Positions 20,376-32,164 of a stretch of DNA of 64,000 nt are shown one piece after another. The stretch's first letter is position 1, and each line of letters starts with the position of its first letter. A program made the translations under genes and the position numbers. Source of the DNA: Agarophyton chilense (taxonomy: Eukaryota > Rhodophyta > Florideophyceae > Gracilariales > Gracilariaceae); the NCBI GenBank assembly GCA_030374765.1, contig JARGXX010000115.1:1116001-1180000 (forward strand), in the 5' to 3' direction. The notes beneath the pieces were generated by a model. The model saw only the letters and a list, made by a program, of their open reading frames with translations. It was not told the origin of the DNA and did not search any database.

Positions 20376-23300
20376 AGGCGCACGACTCTCCTAGGCCGGA
20401 AAGCCTCACCGAAGCGGATTACACGGGTACGACCTCCGACCCGACGGAGCGACGCCCTGTAGACACTTTGGATGAAACCGATCCGGCCGCGCCAGGAATG
20501 TTGTTAAACAGTTTGCACTATAAAGTGAATTTCTCCGTCGGCTTCTCCCGATCGGTAATGTTTCCACTTACAGGTGTAGTGGACACTGGCGCGGGTTCGA
20601 ACCTCATTCACGAGCGGCACCGTCCTCCCCACTGGCGAGGGCACTTGCAACCCCGGTCGGCGGATTACGGATGCGTCTCGCAACCGAATGGACATATTGG
20701 GGGTCGTACCCCTCCTTGTCCAGCTTGGAGCGCTGACCGTCCGGGTTCAGTTTATGGTAGCCAGCAATCTCGCTGCCAGCTGCATACTCGGCACGTCTTT
20801 CATAGAAAAGTACGTTTTGGCGATACTACCTCCGAAACGAATTGTTGTACTACGCAACTCGCCCCCCGTGGCGATTCAATCCGCGTCCGGGCAGAGCTCA
20901 ACCCCGTCCGGGCAATCTATGCTACCAGCCCAAGCTACCGTTCGGGAACCTCCGTGGAACAAGATTCGTGTCGCCCGCCCGGTTTCTATACCACCAATGT
21001 CGGAATCTCATGTATTGGTAACCTCCCGGGTTGCTGGACTCATGTTTATCCAAGGACATCACCGCTCTGCTCATAAAGAAGAGTTAACTCTCTTGGCTAA
21101 CGGGGTAATGGAAATCCGACCGGATGTGGCATTCTACGTTCAGCTAGCTAACTTTTCCGATCGTTCGGTTCGCCTTCACAAAGGCAAAATCATCGGCCTG
21201 GCGTTACCCTCCCCCATCGCATTAATAACACCCGACTTTCCGTCTCGGAGCGACGAAACTAAGGAGGGGGGCCCCAACGACGCATCTATTTCCGTTTCGG
21301 ACGTGTCGAAGCCGACCGGACAAGAGCCAACGCCTGATGCAGAAGACGACTGGATCGCAAAGGTCCAGTTGTCCTCCGAATTCGAGTCCGAACGAGAAAG
21401 GGTCATTGAGCTCCTCAAACCGTTTCGGGACATGTGGAACGGCCATCTGGGCCGTATCGCGGCAGCGAAGCACAGGATCCAATTGGAACCTGGTACAAAG
21501 CCGATATACCAGATGCCATATCGTGTGGGTCCGGCGCGTCGCGAACTCGAACGCAAGGAGGTCACCAAGCAGTTGGAGCTCGGTGTAATTGAGCCTTCCT
21601 CGGCCGAGTGGGCCAGTCCGGTTGTGTTCGCTCAAAAGAAAGAAGGAAGTTTACGCTTCTGTGTGAACTACCGTCGACTAAACGCAGTCACCGTTCGGGA
21701 TACTTACCCATTACCGAGAATGGACGAATGCATCGATTTTCTTGGAGAAGCAAAAATATTCTCCACCCTGGACGCAAACAGCGGCTATTGGCAGACCGAG
21801 GTGGATGAAGCCGACCGGGATAAAACAACGTTCACGTCTCATATAGGACTGTACAGGTATGTTCGAATGCCGTTCGGTTTGAAGAACGCCCCCGCCACAT
21901 TTCAACGGGCCTTGGACATCATACTGTCCCGCGTCAAGTGGCAATACGCGTTGGTCTATCTGGATGACGTTATAATCTACTCCCACACGGTTTTAGAGCA
22001 TTTCGACCATGTTCGGACCATTCTTTCATCACTCCGATCGGCCGGTATCACTCTCCGTTTGGATAAGTGTCAATTCTTCAGCGGTACTGTCGACTATTTG
22101 GGTCATGTTATCCGCCCGGGCAAGCTGCAGGTCTCCACAAGGACCCAAGATGCTATCCGAGCGGCTAAACCCCCCACTTACCAAACCGAACTCCGTTCGT
22201 TCTTGGGACTGTGCAACGTCTTCCGACGTTTTGTTAAAAGCTTTGCCCGAATTGCGGCCCCGTTGACCAGCAAGCTCGAAAAGAACAAACCGTTCAACTT
22301 CGAGACCCTGACCGATACGGAGCACGAGGCCTTCGAGAAACTTTGCCAACGGTTAATACGTTCCCCCATTCTGGCTATCCCACTTCAAGATATGCCGTAC
22401 GTCCTGGATACCGACGCTTGCGATAAGCAAGTCGGTTGCGTCTTATTACAGAAGCAACCGGACGGTGATTTACTCCCAATCGGATACTGGAGCCGCTCGC
22501 TTAATAAGGCTGAGCGGTCATATTCCACAACCGAACGGGAATGCCTCGCTGTCGTGTGGGCAATACTGCACCTCCGGCCGTATCTCGAGGACGCCCGCTT
22601 CACCCTCCGTACGGACCACCACGCATTGAGGTGGATACTCAACCTGGCGGACGCTTCCGGACGGCTGGCTCGTTGGCGGCTCCGTCTCATGGAGTATGAC
22701 TTCGATATATTCCACCGGCCGGGCATAAAACACCAGGCCGCTGACGCGCTATCGCGAATCCAGACGGACGGAGAAGACACCACTCCCCTGGACGAGGAGG
22801 TCCCATGCCTACTCCTTGCGGACCGCGCGGAAGAGAACGACGACCGCGTTGCGGACATCACCGTCGACGGTGAGGTCAGGACAGACGCTGTCCTTGACTG
22901 GCACGACGGACAGAACCCGATCGGCTGCTCCGAAGTCATGTCCATCGTCGAAGAGGAGACGAACGTCCGACCGGTCACTCTGGAAGAGCTCATCCGAGAG
23001 CAGGCGGAGGACGAGTACTGCAAATCCGTGCGGAAGGACGTTGGTAATGGGATTACCCTCTTCGACATCAACCTTTACGGAGGTCTCATCCGTCGCTCCC
23101 CGCTGGACGGAGCCCTACAGAAGGTGGTACCCCGCTCGCTGGTTCCGCGCGTCCTCTATCTTTGGCATTATCCGCGCCTGGAAGGACACTCGGGCGGGAC
23201 TCGAATGTACTCCGAAGGGACTTCTACTGGCCGCAGATGGCTAATGAAGTTTATCAAACCGCTCGGGATTGCCGCTCGTGCGCCGCAATGCGCGGCACCC

Positions 23301-24570
23301 AAAACCGCTCACAGAACGGCTTAAGCTCTTTCCCGCTGCGGGGCCACTTGAGTTCGTGGCAATGGACATCGTCGGTCCATTTCCGAAGTCAGTCACTGGA
23401 CATGAGTACATCCTCGTCATCACCGACCGGTTCACAAAGCTCTGCAGAGCAGTTCCGCTACTATCCACAACCGCCCCGGTGGTGGCCCGGACGTTCTTAG
23501 AGAATTGGGCTTACCCGTACGGAATTCCGAACTATTTGCTCACCGACAACGGACCACAGTTTGTCTCGAAGTTCTTCGAGGAGATTTGCAGGGCGTTAGG
23601 TACGAAACACGTCACAACGACGGCGTACCACCCTCAGGCGAACGGACAAGTCGAACGGTTTAATAAGACGCTCGTCCAGCGCCTACGGCACTACGTTGCG
23701 GATCACCAGTCTAACTGGCACGCGTATGTACAGCCGCTAACGTACGGTTACAACCTTCAGGTACACCGAAGCACGGGCACCACGCCTTTCGATTTGGCCC
23801 TGACCCGCGTACCCCCGAACGTCGTCCTGGACGAACCCAGCTCCGCCACGGACCCAGCAACACCGACGCAGCCAACCCCGGGACAGATGAAGCACTACAC
23901 ACTTAGGCTTCTCAAGGCTACGCTCCAATCTGCTCGGAACCGCCTCACAAATGCGCAACAGCGCTACAAGGCGGACTTCGACAAATCCGTACGGGCAACC
24001 CCCACATTTGCGGCCGACGAGGAGGTCTTCCTTGACCGTCCTACGACAACTCCGACCGGTGACGTGCTCGAGGAGCAAGAACGTACCTCAGGGAAACTTC
24101 TGCAAAAGACCACGGGGCCCTACAAAGTCATTTCCGCGATGGACAGCACGGTCACGATCAATGTTGACGGGATACACGATACCGTCAGCATTGACCGCGT
24201 CACTCGCGCCCCCGCTCGGATACAACCCGTTCCGGTTACAACAGAACGCGCCCGTACGGTAACTTTTGATCCGGACGGTCCGTTCGCAGAGGAACCCGTG
24301 GCGGACACTATCTCGCCCCCTGCTGGAAATAATCACCGAGCGGAGCTTTCACATCCCGATTCGGCTAACTCTTACTCTACCCAACTAGACAGCATTGGCA
24401 TTGTCGAGCGAATCCTCGACCATGGGCTGGCCGACGACCCTCAGCACGGTCTTGTTTATCGCGTACGCTGGTACGGTTGCAGTGCTGTGGAAGACTCTTG
24501 GGAACCTCCCAAGAATCTTCCGCAACACTTTATTAGCCGATATTGGAAGCGCAAATCCCGAACGGCATGA
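20376..24570 (+). pseudogene. pol: Element 2 protease-RT-RNase H-integrase-chromodomain, frameshifted
   Basis: Protease begins in a frame open through 20376-20640 with active site DTGAGSN (Asp at 20582), then shifts frame at about 20615-20650. The following 878-codon frame (20688-23324) holds the protease end (ILGTSF), a linker of about 220 residues, RT (WASPVV, NAPATFQ, YLDD at 21957-21968) and RNase H (DTDACDKQ, TERECLAVVWA, TDHHALRWI, ADALSR). Two further shifts near 23210-23325 pass through the integrase zinc finger (HYPRLEGH, then CRSC in another frame). The core is intact in the last frame: Asp 23365, Asp 23545, Glu 23653 with 35-residue spacing. The chromodomain at about 24388-24561 ends the protein (YRVRWYG, DSWEP), keeping the cage Trp. 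Confidence 0.95.
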
Positions 24571-25460
24571 AACTGTACGCCGGGCGGGGCCGTCGCATCT
24601 AGAAGGGGGGTGGATACAAGCCGAACGATAGGAGGCATTCCCAAATCGGACATGGCCTCCGGCCGAACATTGCAGTTCACCTCCGATCGGCACTCACCAG
24701 CGTGGACTCACCTCCGATCGGTAACCACTAGCGTGTGCTGAACTACCGTGCGGCAAAGGGAAGAAGGGGGCGACTGTGTGCGACTCCGTCGGCACCGTAC
24801 CCCCCTGCGACCGGACATGGACATCGACCAACAACCCCCCGACGCCACTACCGTGATATAATCGGTAACTCCGGCACCGCAGCCGGCCTGGAGCCAAGCA
24901 ACACGCGTACACCGATTACAACACGGCACTCGGTGCCTGCCCGCGCCGGCGGTGCCCGCGTGCATACCTGCAACAAGCGTATACGCACTGCGCCCCACGC
25001 CAAACCGAGCGGTTACCTGCAAGGATAATCAAAAAAATCCGACGCGGAAATTACAGCCCCGTATGGTATCAAAAACGCGGAAAAATGTCTTGGCCGATAT
25101 CTCGGAAACGAAGCCGCCGCAGGCTCTGAAAATGCCCGATTTGGACTCTCCGCACGGCCAAAAGACTGGTGATTTTTTGAGCACACTCAAAGGCACACTA
25201 CGCGCGTTACTGTATACAGAATCGGATACCGACCTAGCCGGGCATTGCTGTAACGGCACGTGCACTCTAAGTCTGCAAACGCACCGGTCGGTAAAGCACG
25301 TGCGTGGCGCACGCGCGTGGCACGCGCCTGGCGCACGCGTGTGGCAATGCGCGCGCAAGCACCGCAATCTCGCACGCGTCGCTGCACCGTGGCCCGCGCC
25401 GTGAAGCATGATGGCGATGCTAGGATATTTTACTCATGTCCAACCGCGAGGCGGACTGAC
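24571..25460. other. Element 2 spacer between chromodomain and antisense ORF
   Basis: No supported gene. Around 25290-25390 there is a GC-rich stretch with repeated GCACGCG/GTGGC words. Confidence 0.5.
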
Positions 25461-27269
25461 TCACTTTCCCCGCTTTCCGGACGGAGATGACGCTTTCGAG
25501 ATACGGGAACTCACCGGAAGGGACGCAAAGTCCCTAACGCTACGACGCCCACCGCGGCGGCCTCCTCGCTGGCCTCTCAAAGCACCCCTGGCAGCAACTC
25601 CAGGAGCTGGTACCGGCGACGGGGAGCCCAAACGACGTCCGGACGGCTGAAAGAGGGCACTAACCGCCGTACCATGCGCGACCCTCCGAACGGTACGACT
25701 CAGAGAGAAAAGAGGCCCGGTCGGTACAGAGGCCTCGTCCGTCGGACCCCAGCCAGGAGTGGGCCCTTCGGTTTCTTCCTCCCCGCGCGGCGACGCAGCG
25801 GCCTGAGCCGCCGCCCTCCCTGTCGGTGAGTGCTCAGCATCCCCCACCCGGTCCGTCATCGATGCACCCGCCGCGACCTCAGCCGCCAGGACGCCGGAAG
25901 CCCCAGGCGCCGCGGAGAATGACACGGACTGTATTGCCGCTCGGACTCTCTGCAGCCACTCATGGGCGGCGTCGTTCGTACGCCCCACCGACAGGTCCAG
26001 ACGCCCAATAAGCTGGGACACTGTCGCGCCGCCCGGTCGGGTTGCCATGTCTCCAAAGGCATTGATGCGCTGCTGGAGGAGCTCAACGCAGACAGCACTG
26101 ACATATGACATCAAGTCGACAGTACTGACCATCTCCCCGCTCAACAGGCTGGTGAACGCATCCGCGTGGGGCACCCATACCTCAGCCGCCATTTCTAAAG
26201 ATTCGACGACCGACTCGGGGGGCTCTTCGTCATTCGCCCGGCAAACTTCCTGCAGCGTTCTCAAAGCGTCACGCTCCTCGCCGCCGTCCGATGCGGATAC
26301 CTGCACACCGGCATCTACCGTTCTCGGGGGACTTTCCGTTTGCATGCCCGTTTCGGTAACGGCCCTCTGGACCGTCGACGGTTCGTTCGCCTGAAGGGGT
26401 AGATCCGCATCGGCAATGGGCCCGTCACTGTCCCCACTTCGCGAATGGGGGTCCATGAATCCGAGCGGAAAGTAATCAGTGACGTCTTCGAACTCCCATG
26501 AAGGCCTCTCCGCCTCCGGGATCAGGCGATGGACGATGGGATTGTCACCGACGCGGAGGATGGGCATTGTGGGAAAACCGCCCGACCGGGGTTCGAACCA
26601 CAAGAAACCAGGAGTCGACCTCCAGTCCGTCATGACGGATAAAAAGAGCCACCTTCTCGCTTCTTCGGGCGTATACCGCGTTCCGCGGAGCACATTTCGC
26701 AGCCCCATCTGCATGATGACGCTGACTAGACCGTACGGTAACGGTAGTAACCTTCCCAAACCAGGGGGCTCGCGCGGACCAGGATCCCTTCTGTACAAGT
26801 TCAGCCGCGGATCCTCCGTTTTGGTGAAGACCCTCACACCCTCCGTTACGGCCTGAAGAAATGACATGAGGGCGCATACCGCCCACTCTGCGTACGCTAC
26901 GCGCATGATCCGTTCGGCTATCGACGTCCCACTAAGAACATCGTCGGAATAGTAGGCCAGAACTGGCGGGGTCATCACGGACAGATCTCGGGGCACATCC
27001 ACGTCGGGCCAATTCTCCGGAGTCCTCACGTACAAGTTTTCCCGCTCGGACACCGGAACGTCAAAGAACTCCACGTTATGCCACCCGTACATGAAACCAC
27101 CCAAGCCCGACCGGATCCGCGCTTCGGTCGCGACATGATCGCCCCAGCGGCGTTGGTTCAGGAAATAGAGCCCGTCGTACGGAGGGGAAAACATCACAAG
27201 CCCCAACGGATTACCGTGCGGATCGGGAATACTCTCATCTGACAGCATCTGCGTAACGAGGTCGCGCAT
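25461..27269 (-). CDS. Antisense ORF of element 2, unknown protein (602 aa intact part)
   Basis: A 602-codon uninterrupted minus frame from ATG 27269. The same frame continues upstream to an ATG at 27947 but with stops at 27639 (TGA), about 27500 (TAG) and 27285 (TAA), so an ancestral product near 830 aa has lost its N-terminus. It aligns loosely but collinearly with the element 1 antisense protein: RDLVTQML against DDELIDSYV; LVMFSPPY against VEVVCSPDW; VAYAEWAVCAL against LVAAEWAARVA; VMTDWRSTP against NTQWDRVP; GFLWFEP against NWVYYNP. The folded half is N-terminal here; residues after about 290 are acidic/Ser/Gly-rich and disordered-looking. No catalytic motif or membrane segment was recognised. 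Position and orientation match element 1 exactly. Confidence 0.7.
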   Translation of the reverse strand: MRDLVTQMLSDESIPDPHGNPLGLVMFSPPYDGLYFLNQRRWGDHVATEARIRSGLGGFMYGWHNVEFFDVPVSERENLYVRTPENWPDVDVPRDLSVMTPPVLAYYSDDVLSGTSIAERIMRVAYAEWAVCALMSFLQAVTEGVRVFTKTEDPRLNLYRRDPGPREPPGLGRLLPLPYGLVSVIMQMGLRNVLRGTRYTPEEARRWLFLSVMTDWRSTPGFLWFEPRSGGFPTMPILRVGDNPIVHRLIPEAERPSWEFEDVTDYFPLGFMDPHSRSGDSDGPIADADLPLQANEPSTVQRAVTETGMQTESPPRTVDAGVQVSASDGGEERDALRTLQEVCRANDEEPPESVVESLEMAAEVWVPHADAFTSLLSGEMVSTVDLMSYVSAVCVELLQQRINAFGDMATRPGGATVSQLIGRLDLSVGRTNDAAHEWLQRVRAAIQSVSFSAAPGASGVLAAEVAAGASMTDRVGDAEHSPTGRAAAQAAASPRGEEETEGPTPGWGPTDEASVPTGPLFSLSRTVRRVAHGTAVSALFQPSGRRLGSPSPVPAPGVAARGALRGQRGGRRGGRRSVRDFASLPVSSRISKASSPSGKRGK

Positions 27270-28340
27270 ACGACCCTGGTAGTCTTACTCCTCCGGGCAA
27301 CGGAGGAACGGCATGTCACAGCTGCCTACCGTTTCGTCCCCCTCCCGACCGGTTATTCGCGGAAGATGCCTCCATCGCGCACGCCACGCCTCGTGGCGCG
27401 TCCGCTTCGGATTCCGGCCGGTGCGTTCGAAAAACGTTCGCTGCTTCGGTATTGCGCCGAACCGCCGCGCGTCCAAGCATCCGCTCCAATCGTCCCCCTA
27501 GATCAACGTCTCGACCGAAAACGGGGGCTCTTTCCCGGTCGGCCCGCTCCTACGGCCCTGCGGTCGTCGCCAGCGGTGGTCGTGCTCCTGCCCGGGTAGC
27601 GGGTTTTGAAACACACCGGGCGAGCCCGCTCCGGGTGTTCAGTATCCGAACGGAGGCATCAGCACGCCCGCACCAACACGCCCCGCTATCTGCGGCTGTA
27701 AGGCACCGAACCGGAGAAACGAAGGCATGGGAGGGTTTCCCGACGACACCGGTAAAACCCCCGCCTGGCGGGCATCCCAAACCGCGCAGCCCCCGCTTTG
27801 GGCACCGAACGGAGGCTCTACGGGCGCTGCAGCGGGCGCGGTTACCGCTACCCGTCGCGGTATTGGTATATCTGCCAGGGCTGAAGTTGTCTGACGCCAC
27901 GCGTTCTCCTCTCGGTCACGGTTGACAGCGCTGTTGTTGTCCTCCATGGTTGAACCAAACGGACACGCGGCCTCTGAGTCCGTACTCTTCGGAACTGCCG
28001 CAACGGTCCTCTCTGGAGTCTACCCGTCACTCCGCCCGGGACATAGACGTGCTTAAATACACCACCGACGAACGCTTGCCGGCGGGCGCGATTTGACGGG
28101 CACTACCGAACGGCTGCGATATAACGTCTACTTCCGGACGGCTGCGCTATTACAGGCCTTTCCGAGCGGCTGTGGCACAATGCGGATCTCCGAACGGGCG
28201 CGTATAACGCGACCGGTCGCTTCTAGCGCGTTTCGTGTCGGTCCGCGAACGTAACGCCGTGTCCGCTCGGTGCGCGCTCAACCAGCTACCGCCTAGGATA
28301 TTGGCGCTCCGAGGACGTCGCGCGCTCTAGGAGGGGGGTC
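27270..28340. other. Element 2 distal 3' region and polypurine tract
   Basis: Holds the broken N-terminal part of the antisense frame (27285-27947), a 28-bp tandem repeat (28079-28217) and the purine tract GGAGGGGGG just before the 3' LTR (28331-28338, followed by TC). Confidence 0.6.
28079..28217. repeat. 28-bp imperfect tandem repeat
   Basis: The core CCGAACGGCTGCG (with variants) starts at 28106, 28134, 28162 and 28190, an exact 28-bp period, with a degenerate unit on the left. It lies about 150 bp upstream of the 3' LTR. Confidence 0.75.
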
Positions 28341-28903
28341 TGTAGTATAGTGAATCCGAGCGGGTTGTCAGGTAAGAAGGACGTGGTCAGGACTGAGTTC
28401 AAGTGGCCTGGTCGCACACGTGTGCCAAGATGGCACACCAGACGGACATGTACAGTAGGTTAACACGTAGCATAGTTGTAGGTAGTTGGCGTCCCCCACC
28501 CCGTGATATTTCCGCCACGTGGGTGCAGGCACCACCACGGACTGTAATGCGGGTTGCAGCTCGGAGGTGCACACTACTTATGCAGCTCCGCTCCCCGCCA
28601 CCCTCCAAACAGTAAAGGGTAAGCACCACCGTCCTAGTCTAAGTATCGTTTCTAAAGCAGACCTGAAGCGTTACTCCGCACGGAATATCTACAGGTTTAC
28701 AAGCTGTTCGGACTCTTCGCGCGTACCTCGATCGTGCCTGACGTTCCCAACCGCGTAGTCTCCCTACGACCGCCCGGTGCTGGCGCTCGTCTCCACGCGT
28801 CACCGTTCCCTGACCGGCCTCGTGTGACACGCACGCCCCGCTTACGGACTCCGCACGGATCGCGCCTCTAGGAAACTTACACGCCTTTCGGCGCTATCTC
28901 ACA
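28341..28903 (+). repeat. 3' LTR of element 2
   Basis: 563 bp, same ends as the 5' LTR. It carries an extra segment of about 24 bp at about 28608-28631 (around AAAGGGTAAGCACCACCG) not present in the 5' LTR. Confidence 0.96.
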
Positions 28904-28908
28904 GTTTG

Positions 28909-29723
28909 TACCAATGTGACAGTCTAGTTTAATTCTATGGTTGCAAGAATAAAATTGAAAACAATATCTTTCAACAAAACAATGCAGCGATTTGGTTTCT
29001 GTGTGGTCCAAAGTCCGGAGACAAACGAACACGAAGACGTTACGTATCTTCCCCTGCGGGAGGTAGCACAGCGATGAAGCCCCCGCAGGAAAGCACGACG
29101 AAGTCAGGGTGTGCGCCGGAAACAAACCGGCACGAAAAGCGATTAGAGTTGAATGGAAGGAATAAGATAAATAGTATTGGTACAACGGAGGCATCCAGCC
29201 ACGAAAGTGGGAAAAAGAGAGAAGTTTATAACGAAATGAAAGCGAATGGAGCGTAGGGCAAGGGAGTCAAAGGTAAAGAAATAAAACAACCCTGTTCAGG
29301 GCCTAAAATTCGTAACTTCATAAATACAAACGCTAACGACAGTAGCAATTCTCTTGAAGACACGAAATGGGTATGTTTATCTTGGATAAAACGGACAAAC
29401 CTCTGCAGAAAGTCGTAGCAGGCGAAAGCGGAAAAGACTTAGAGCCACAAGAACCCGAGTGGGGAAGACTTACTGAACGGCAAGGAGAGATCGCCAAGCC
29501 ATTATATAGTGTAGAATACCACAGTAGACTTCCTAACTTCATATAAATAACACAGATAATAAGATAGATAAAATAGGCAGTAGTGCTGTTTGCACATGTG
29601 TAAACCTCGAGTGCACGAATTGTCCGTTGGTGAATGATGTTTGCTAATAGATGAAACACTTATAACAACCCTGCAAGCAGTACAAACGCCTGAATAGTAA
29701 AAAATCACCTTCACTAAGGTTGC
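28909..29723. other. Intergenic between element 2 and a solo LTR
   Basis: No gene recognised. The plus strand is purine-rich (29060-29480) with short Lys/Glu-rich frames; it could be internal remains of an old retroelement but shows no diagnostic motif. Confidence 0.4.
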
Positions 29724-30621
29724 ATTTCTGAAGGAAAGTGCCCTTCAAGGGGGTTTCTTCCCAGGACTTAGAGATTTCGCTCGCTTGAGGACTAGCTTGG
29801 TCTGTGACAAGCTATACCGCTATTGCGTGCTGACGGCCGTATAGGACCGGAAGTGCACGCTGGTGGAACACGTGGACTGCACGGATGCCGACGCTCGAGT
29901 GCGAGGCGTGCCACACGTGGACCTGATTCTACCTAATGGTTAGTATTATTTAGTAATTTTTAGTATCTTTTTAGCTACGCTATCGCTATTTAGTGTCTAT
30001 TTTTCGGGCGCGTGCCCACTGTCAGGAGCCGCGCGCCTCAATACTTAGGAGATTGAGCACTGCTCCCCAGTAAACACCCTCTTAGGAGATCCGAAGGAGG
30101 GAGTCTTGGCTCTGAACTTTTCGCTTTCGGCGCATCTTTACCGCATACTGCGTGATCGTCCGTTGCACGTTAGTTCATCCACCCCTCTGTCAACCAGAGT
30201 GCTACCACCATCGTGGGTTCATATTTATTCGCCGACACTTGTCGTTGTCTCGCCCTTGTATAGGGTTTCGCCCCCGTTTTACTCTTGTTCTCCTTTTTGG
30301 CTCTCGTGAGTGACCGCCTCACTCATCTCGCTCGTCCACCTCATACGAGTGTTTCCTCGCTCCTTTTTCGACAATCGCCGTGGTACCGCTCCGCCTTGGA
30401 TTGGTCACACCCCGGACTGCGCCGTGCTCACCTAAACACTCTAGGTATATCCCGCCGGATTGGCCTCGGTCTTACACCCGACATCGTCGTTCCTTTCCAG
30501 AGTGGCTCTGTTTTTGTGCTCCGCTGGGACGCGTCTCCTCCGCCTGAAACGTGTCTCTCAAGAGAGGAAGATCCCGAACATCTTCGTGGTGTCTCCGCTC
30601 CAAGCTTTGTCCTACAATTTC
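29724..30621. repeat. Solo LTR (888 bp) with ATTTC target duplications
   Basis: LTR 29729-30616 starts TGAAGGA and ends TCCTACA (inverted match 6 of 7), flanked by ATTTC at 29724-29728 and 30617-30621. Its body has the same feel as the element 1 LTR (pyrimidine-rich, CGCCCC blocks) but is a different family. ORFs inside it (30106-30309, 30285-30692) are not genes. Confidence 0.85.
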
Positions 30622-32164
30622 ATAATCCCCTCCTAGTTGCGACTATAACATGCGTCATTGCGAGCAAAACAGCGAAGAACACGCAAATATAATACAAGCG
30701 CGGTCCCCAATCATGCCTCCCAGTCGTAGTTTCAAACAGATACCAGCTAAATTCAAGTCTTACGACAGCGAATCCTCCCAATCTTTTGTTTTTGTAGCAT
30801 TCTGGATTCACCTGTGTTCGACCTATCGAAAATACTACGAAGTCGCGATACGGCGTTCATAAGCTATTGCTTGGGCTATACTCGATTACGAGAAGTTATG
30901 AGAAGAATTACCTCATGGAAAGGTTTGGACAGGAGAAATTTGATTAGGAAGTACTGTATTTAGTGTACACTGTAAAGTGCTTTCACCAAATATTTTATTT
31001 GGTATTATTTAGATAATTCTTTAGTGGCACGCCACGTGTATGCCTTACTGTACAGTACTTGCTTTGCCCCTTTGCACATTAAAGAGCACAAGGCCCAGGT
31101 GAGGACGGCGAAGACCAACCAACAACCAACCAACTTAACACCATCTTGGTGAGTCCTAGAAATCCTGAAGTGGTTCACCACAATAGGGCAGCTATAGTAT
31201 TAGTTCTTAACCGTTCTGAGCTATAGTTCTTGTTCCGAGGATACCCTCTACTGTTGTGCGCTTACTGCTGCCCTTTTTCCATAGCTCTATGTGTGTGTGT
31301 GTGTGTTTGTGTGTGTGTTTGTTATTTCTTTGTTGTTTTCTCTATGGATAACTGGTTATTTGTGTTGTCAGAAGGGTTGTCGAGCCGGTCTCGTGTGCAT
31401 TACGTACGGCCGCACGTGGACATCTGCCTCGTGGATACACGTATTATCCCCATTGTTCAGGCACACCTGATTGCTTTCCGCAGATTCTCTGCTAATCTAA
31501 GAACCGTCGCTCGAAAGGCGACACCCGCTCTTCGCGGTTACTTCTGTGGATACCAACTGCACCAAGACCCCTGCATTGTTCAGTGGAATACCACATTTCA
31601 ACATGCCGCAGAGTTATAATTTGTAATAGAAATATTTACAATCCTACATGAACACACATGCTTCTGTAAATGACGCTGTTGGTAGTGCAAAAATGCCTGC
31701 AACTGACGACTTGCCAAACGCTTTCGGTGCCAAAAGTAAGATTTCATTTGTATCCTGAATAACGAGCAAAAGCATCGATTTGGACTTCGAAGAGAGCAAA
31801 ATTTGTTTATTTCGTAAAGACCAGGCCTTTCCTTGCAATAATGAGCATCTCATCCTTCTTTTGTGCAGCCTTAGAGCAAAAGTGCTTAGTCGTTGCCTCG
31901 TTTCAGAGAACTTATCAACAATGAAGTCTAGTATGTTTCCTTTTTTCTACACGTCTTCTTTTGGATCAGGAGAAAAGAATGAATCAAAGACAGACCTATT
32001 CCACTCTAACGACCTACTTAAATCTTCTTTATCCACGGCCAAGTGTTTCATGCCATGACACTCTTATTTTTTTACTGAGTCTTTGTTAGTGCAATAGTTT
32101 TTCAGCTTCATCGGATATTTATTATTACTAATGACCGCTGTAAATAACACCTCAACTATCTACA
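30622..32164. other. Intergenic with GT microsatellite
   Basis: A (GT)n-rich run at 31290-31322. The stretch 31030-31620 is LTR-like in composition but I found no matching ends or target duplication. No gene supported. Confidence 0.4.

Larger units (their letters stand above)
17480..28908 (+). mobile_element. Complete Ty3/gypsy chromodomain retrotransposon, element 2
   Basis: 11.4 kb from 17485 to 28903 with target duplications GTTTG at 17480-17484 and 28904-28908. Components: 5' LTR, PBS, gag, protease, RT, RNase H, integrase with C-terminal chromodomain, a long antisense ORF, a repeat-bearing 3' region, purine tract and 3' LTR. The two LTRs differ at about 18 positions by eye plus a 24-bp indel, so insertion is not recent. 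Gag and pol carry stops and frameshifts, so the copy is non-autonomous. It is homologous to but clearly diverged from element 1. Confidence 0.97.

Noticed and set aside
22385-23071. 228-codon antisense ORF opposite RNase H
   Set aside because: Ser/Arg-rich shadow of the conserved pol frame in GC-rich DNA; no counterpart at the same place in element 1.
31290-31322. GT-rich run considered as a regulatory or structured element
   Set aside because: Ordinary dinucleotide microsatellite.
30622-31640. Second solo LTR downstream of the one ending at 30616
   Set aside because: LTR-like composition but no TG...CA ends with matching 5-bp flanks could be found.
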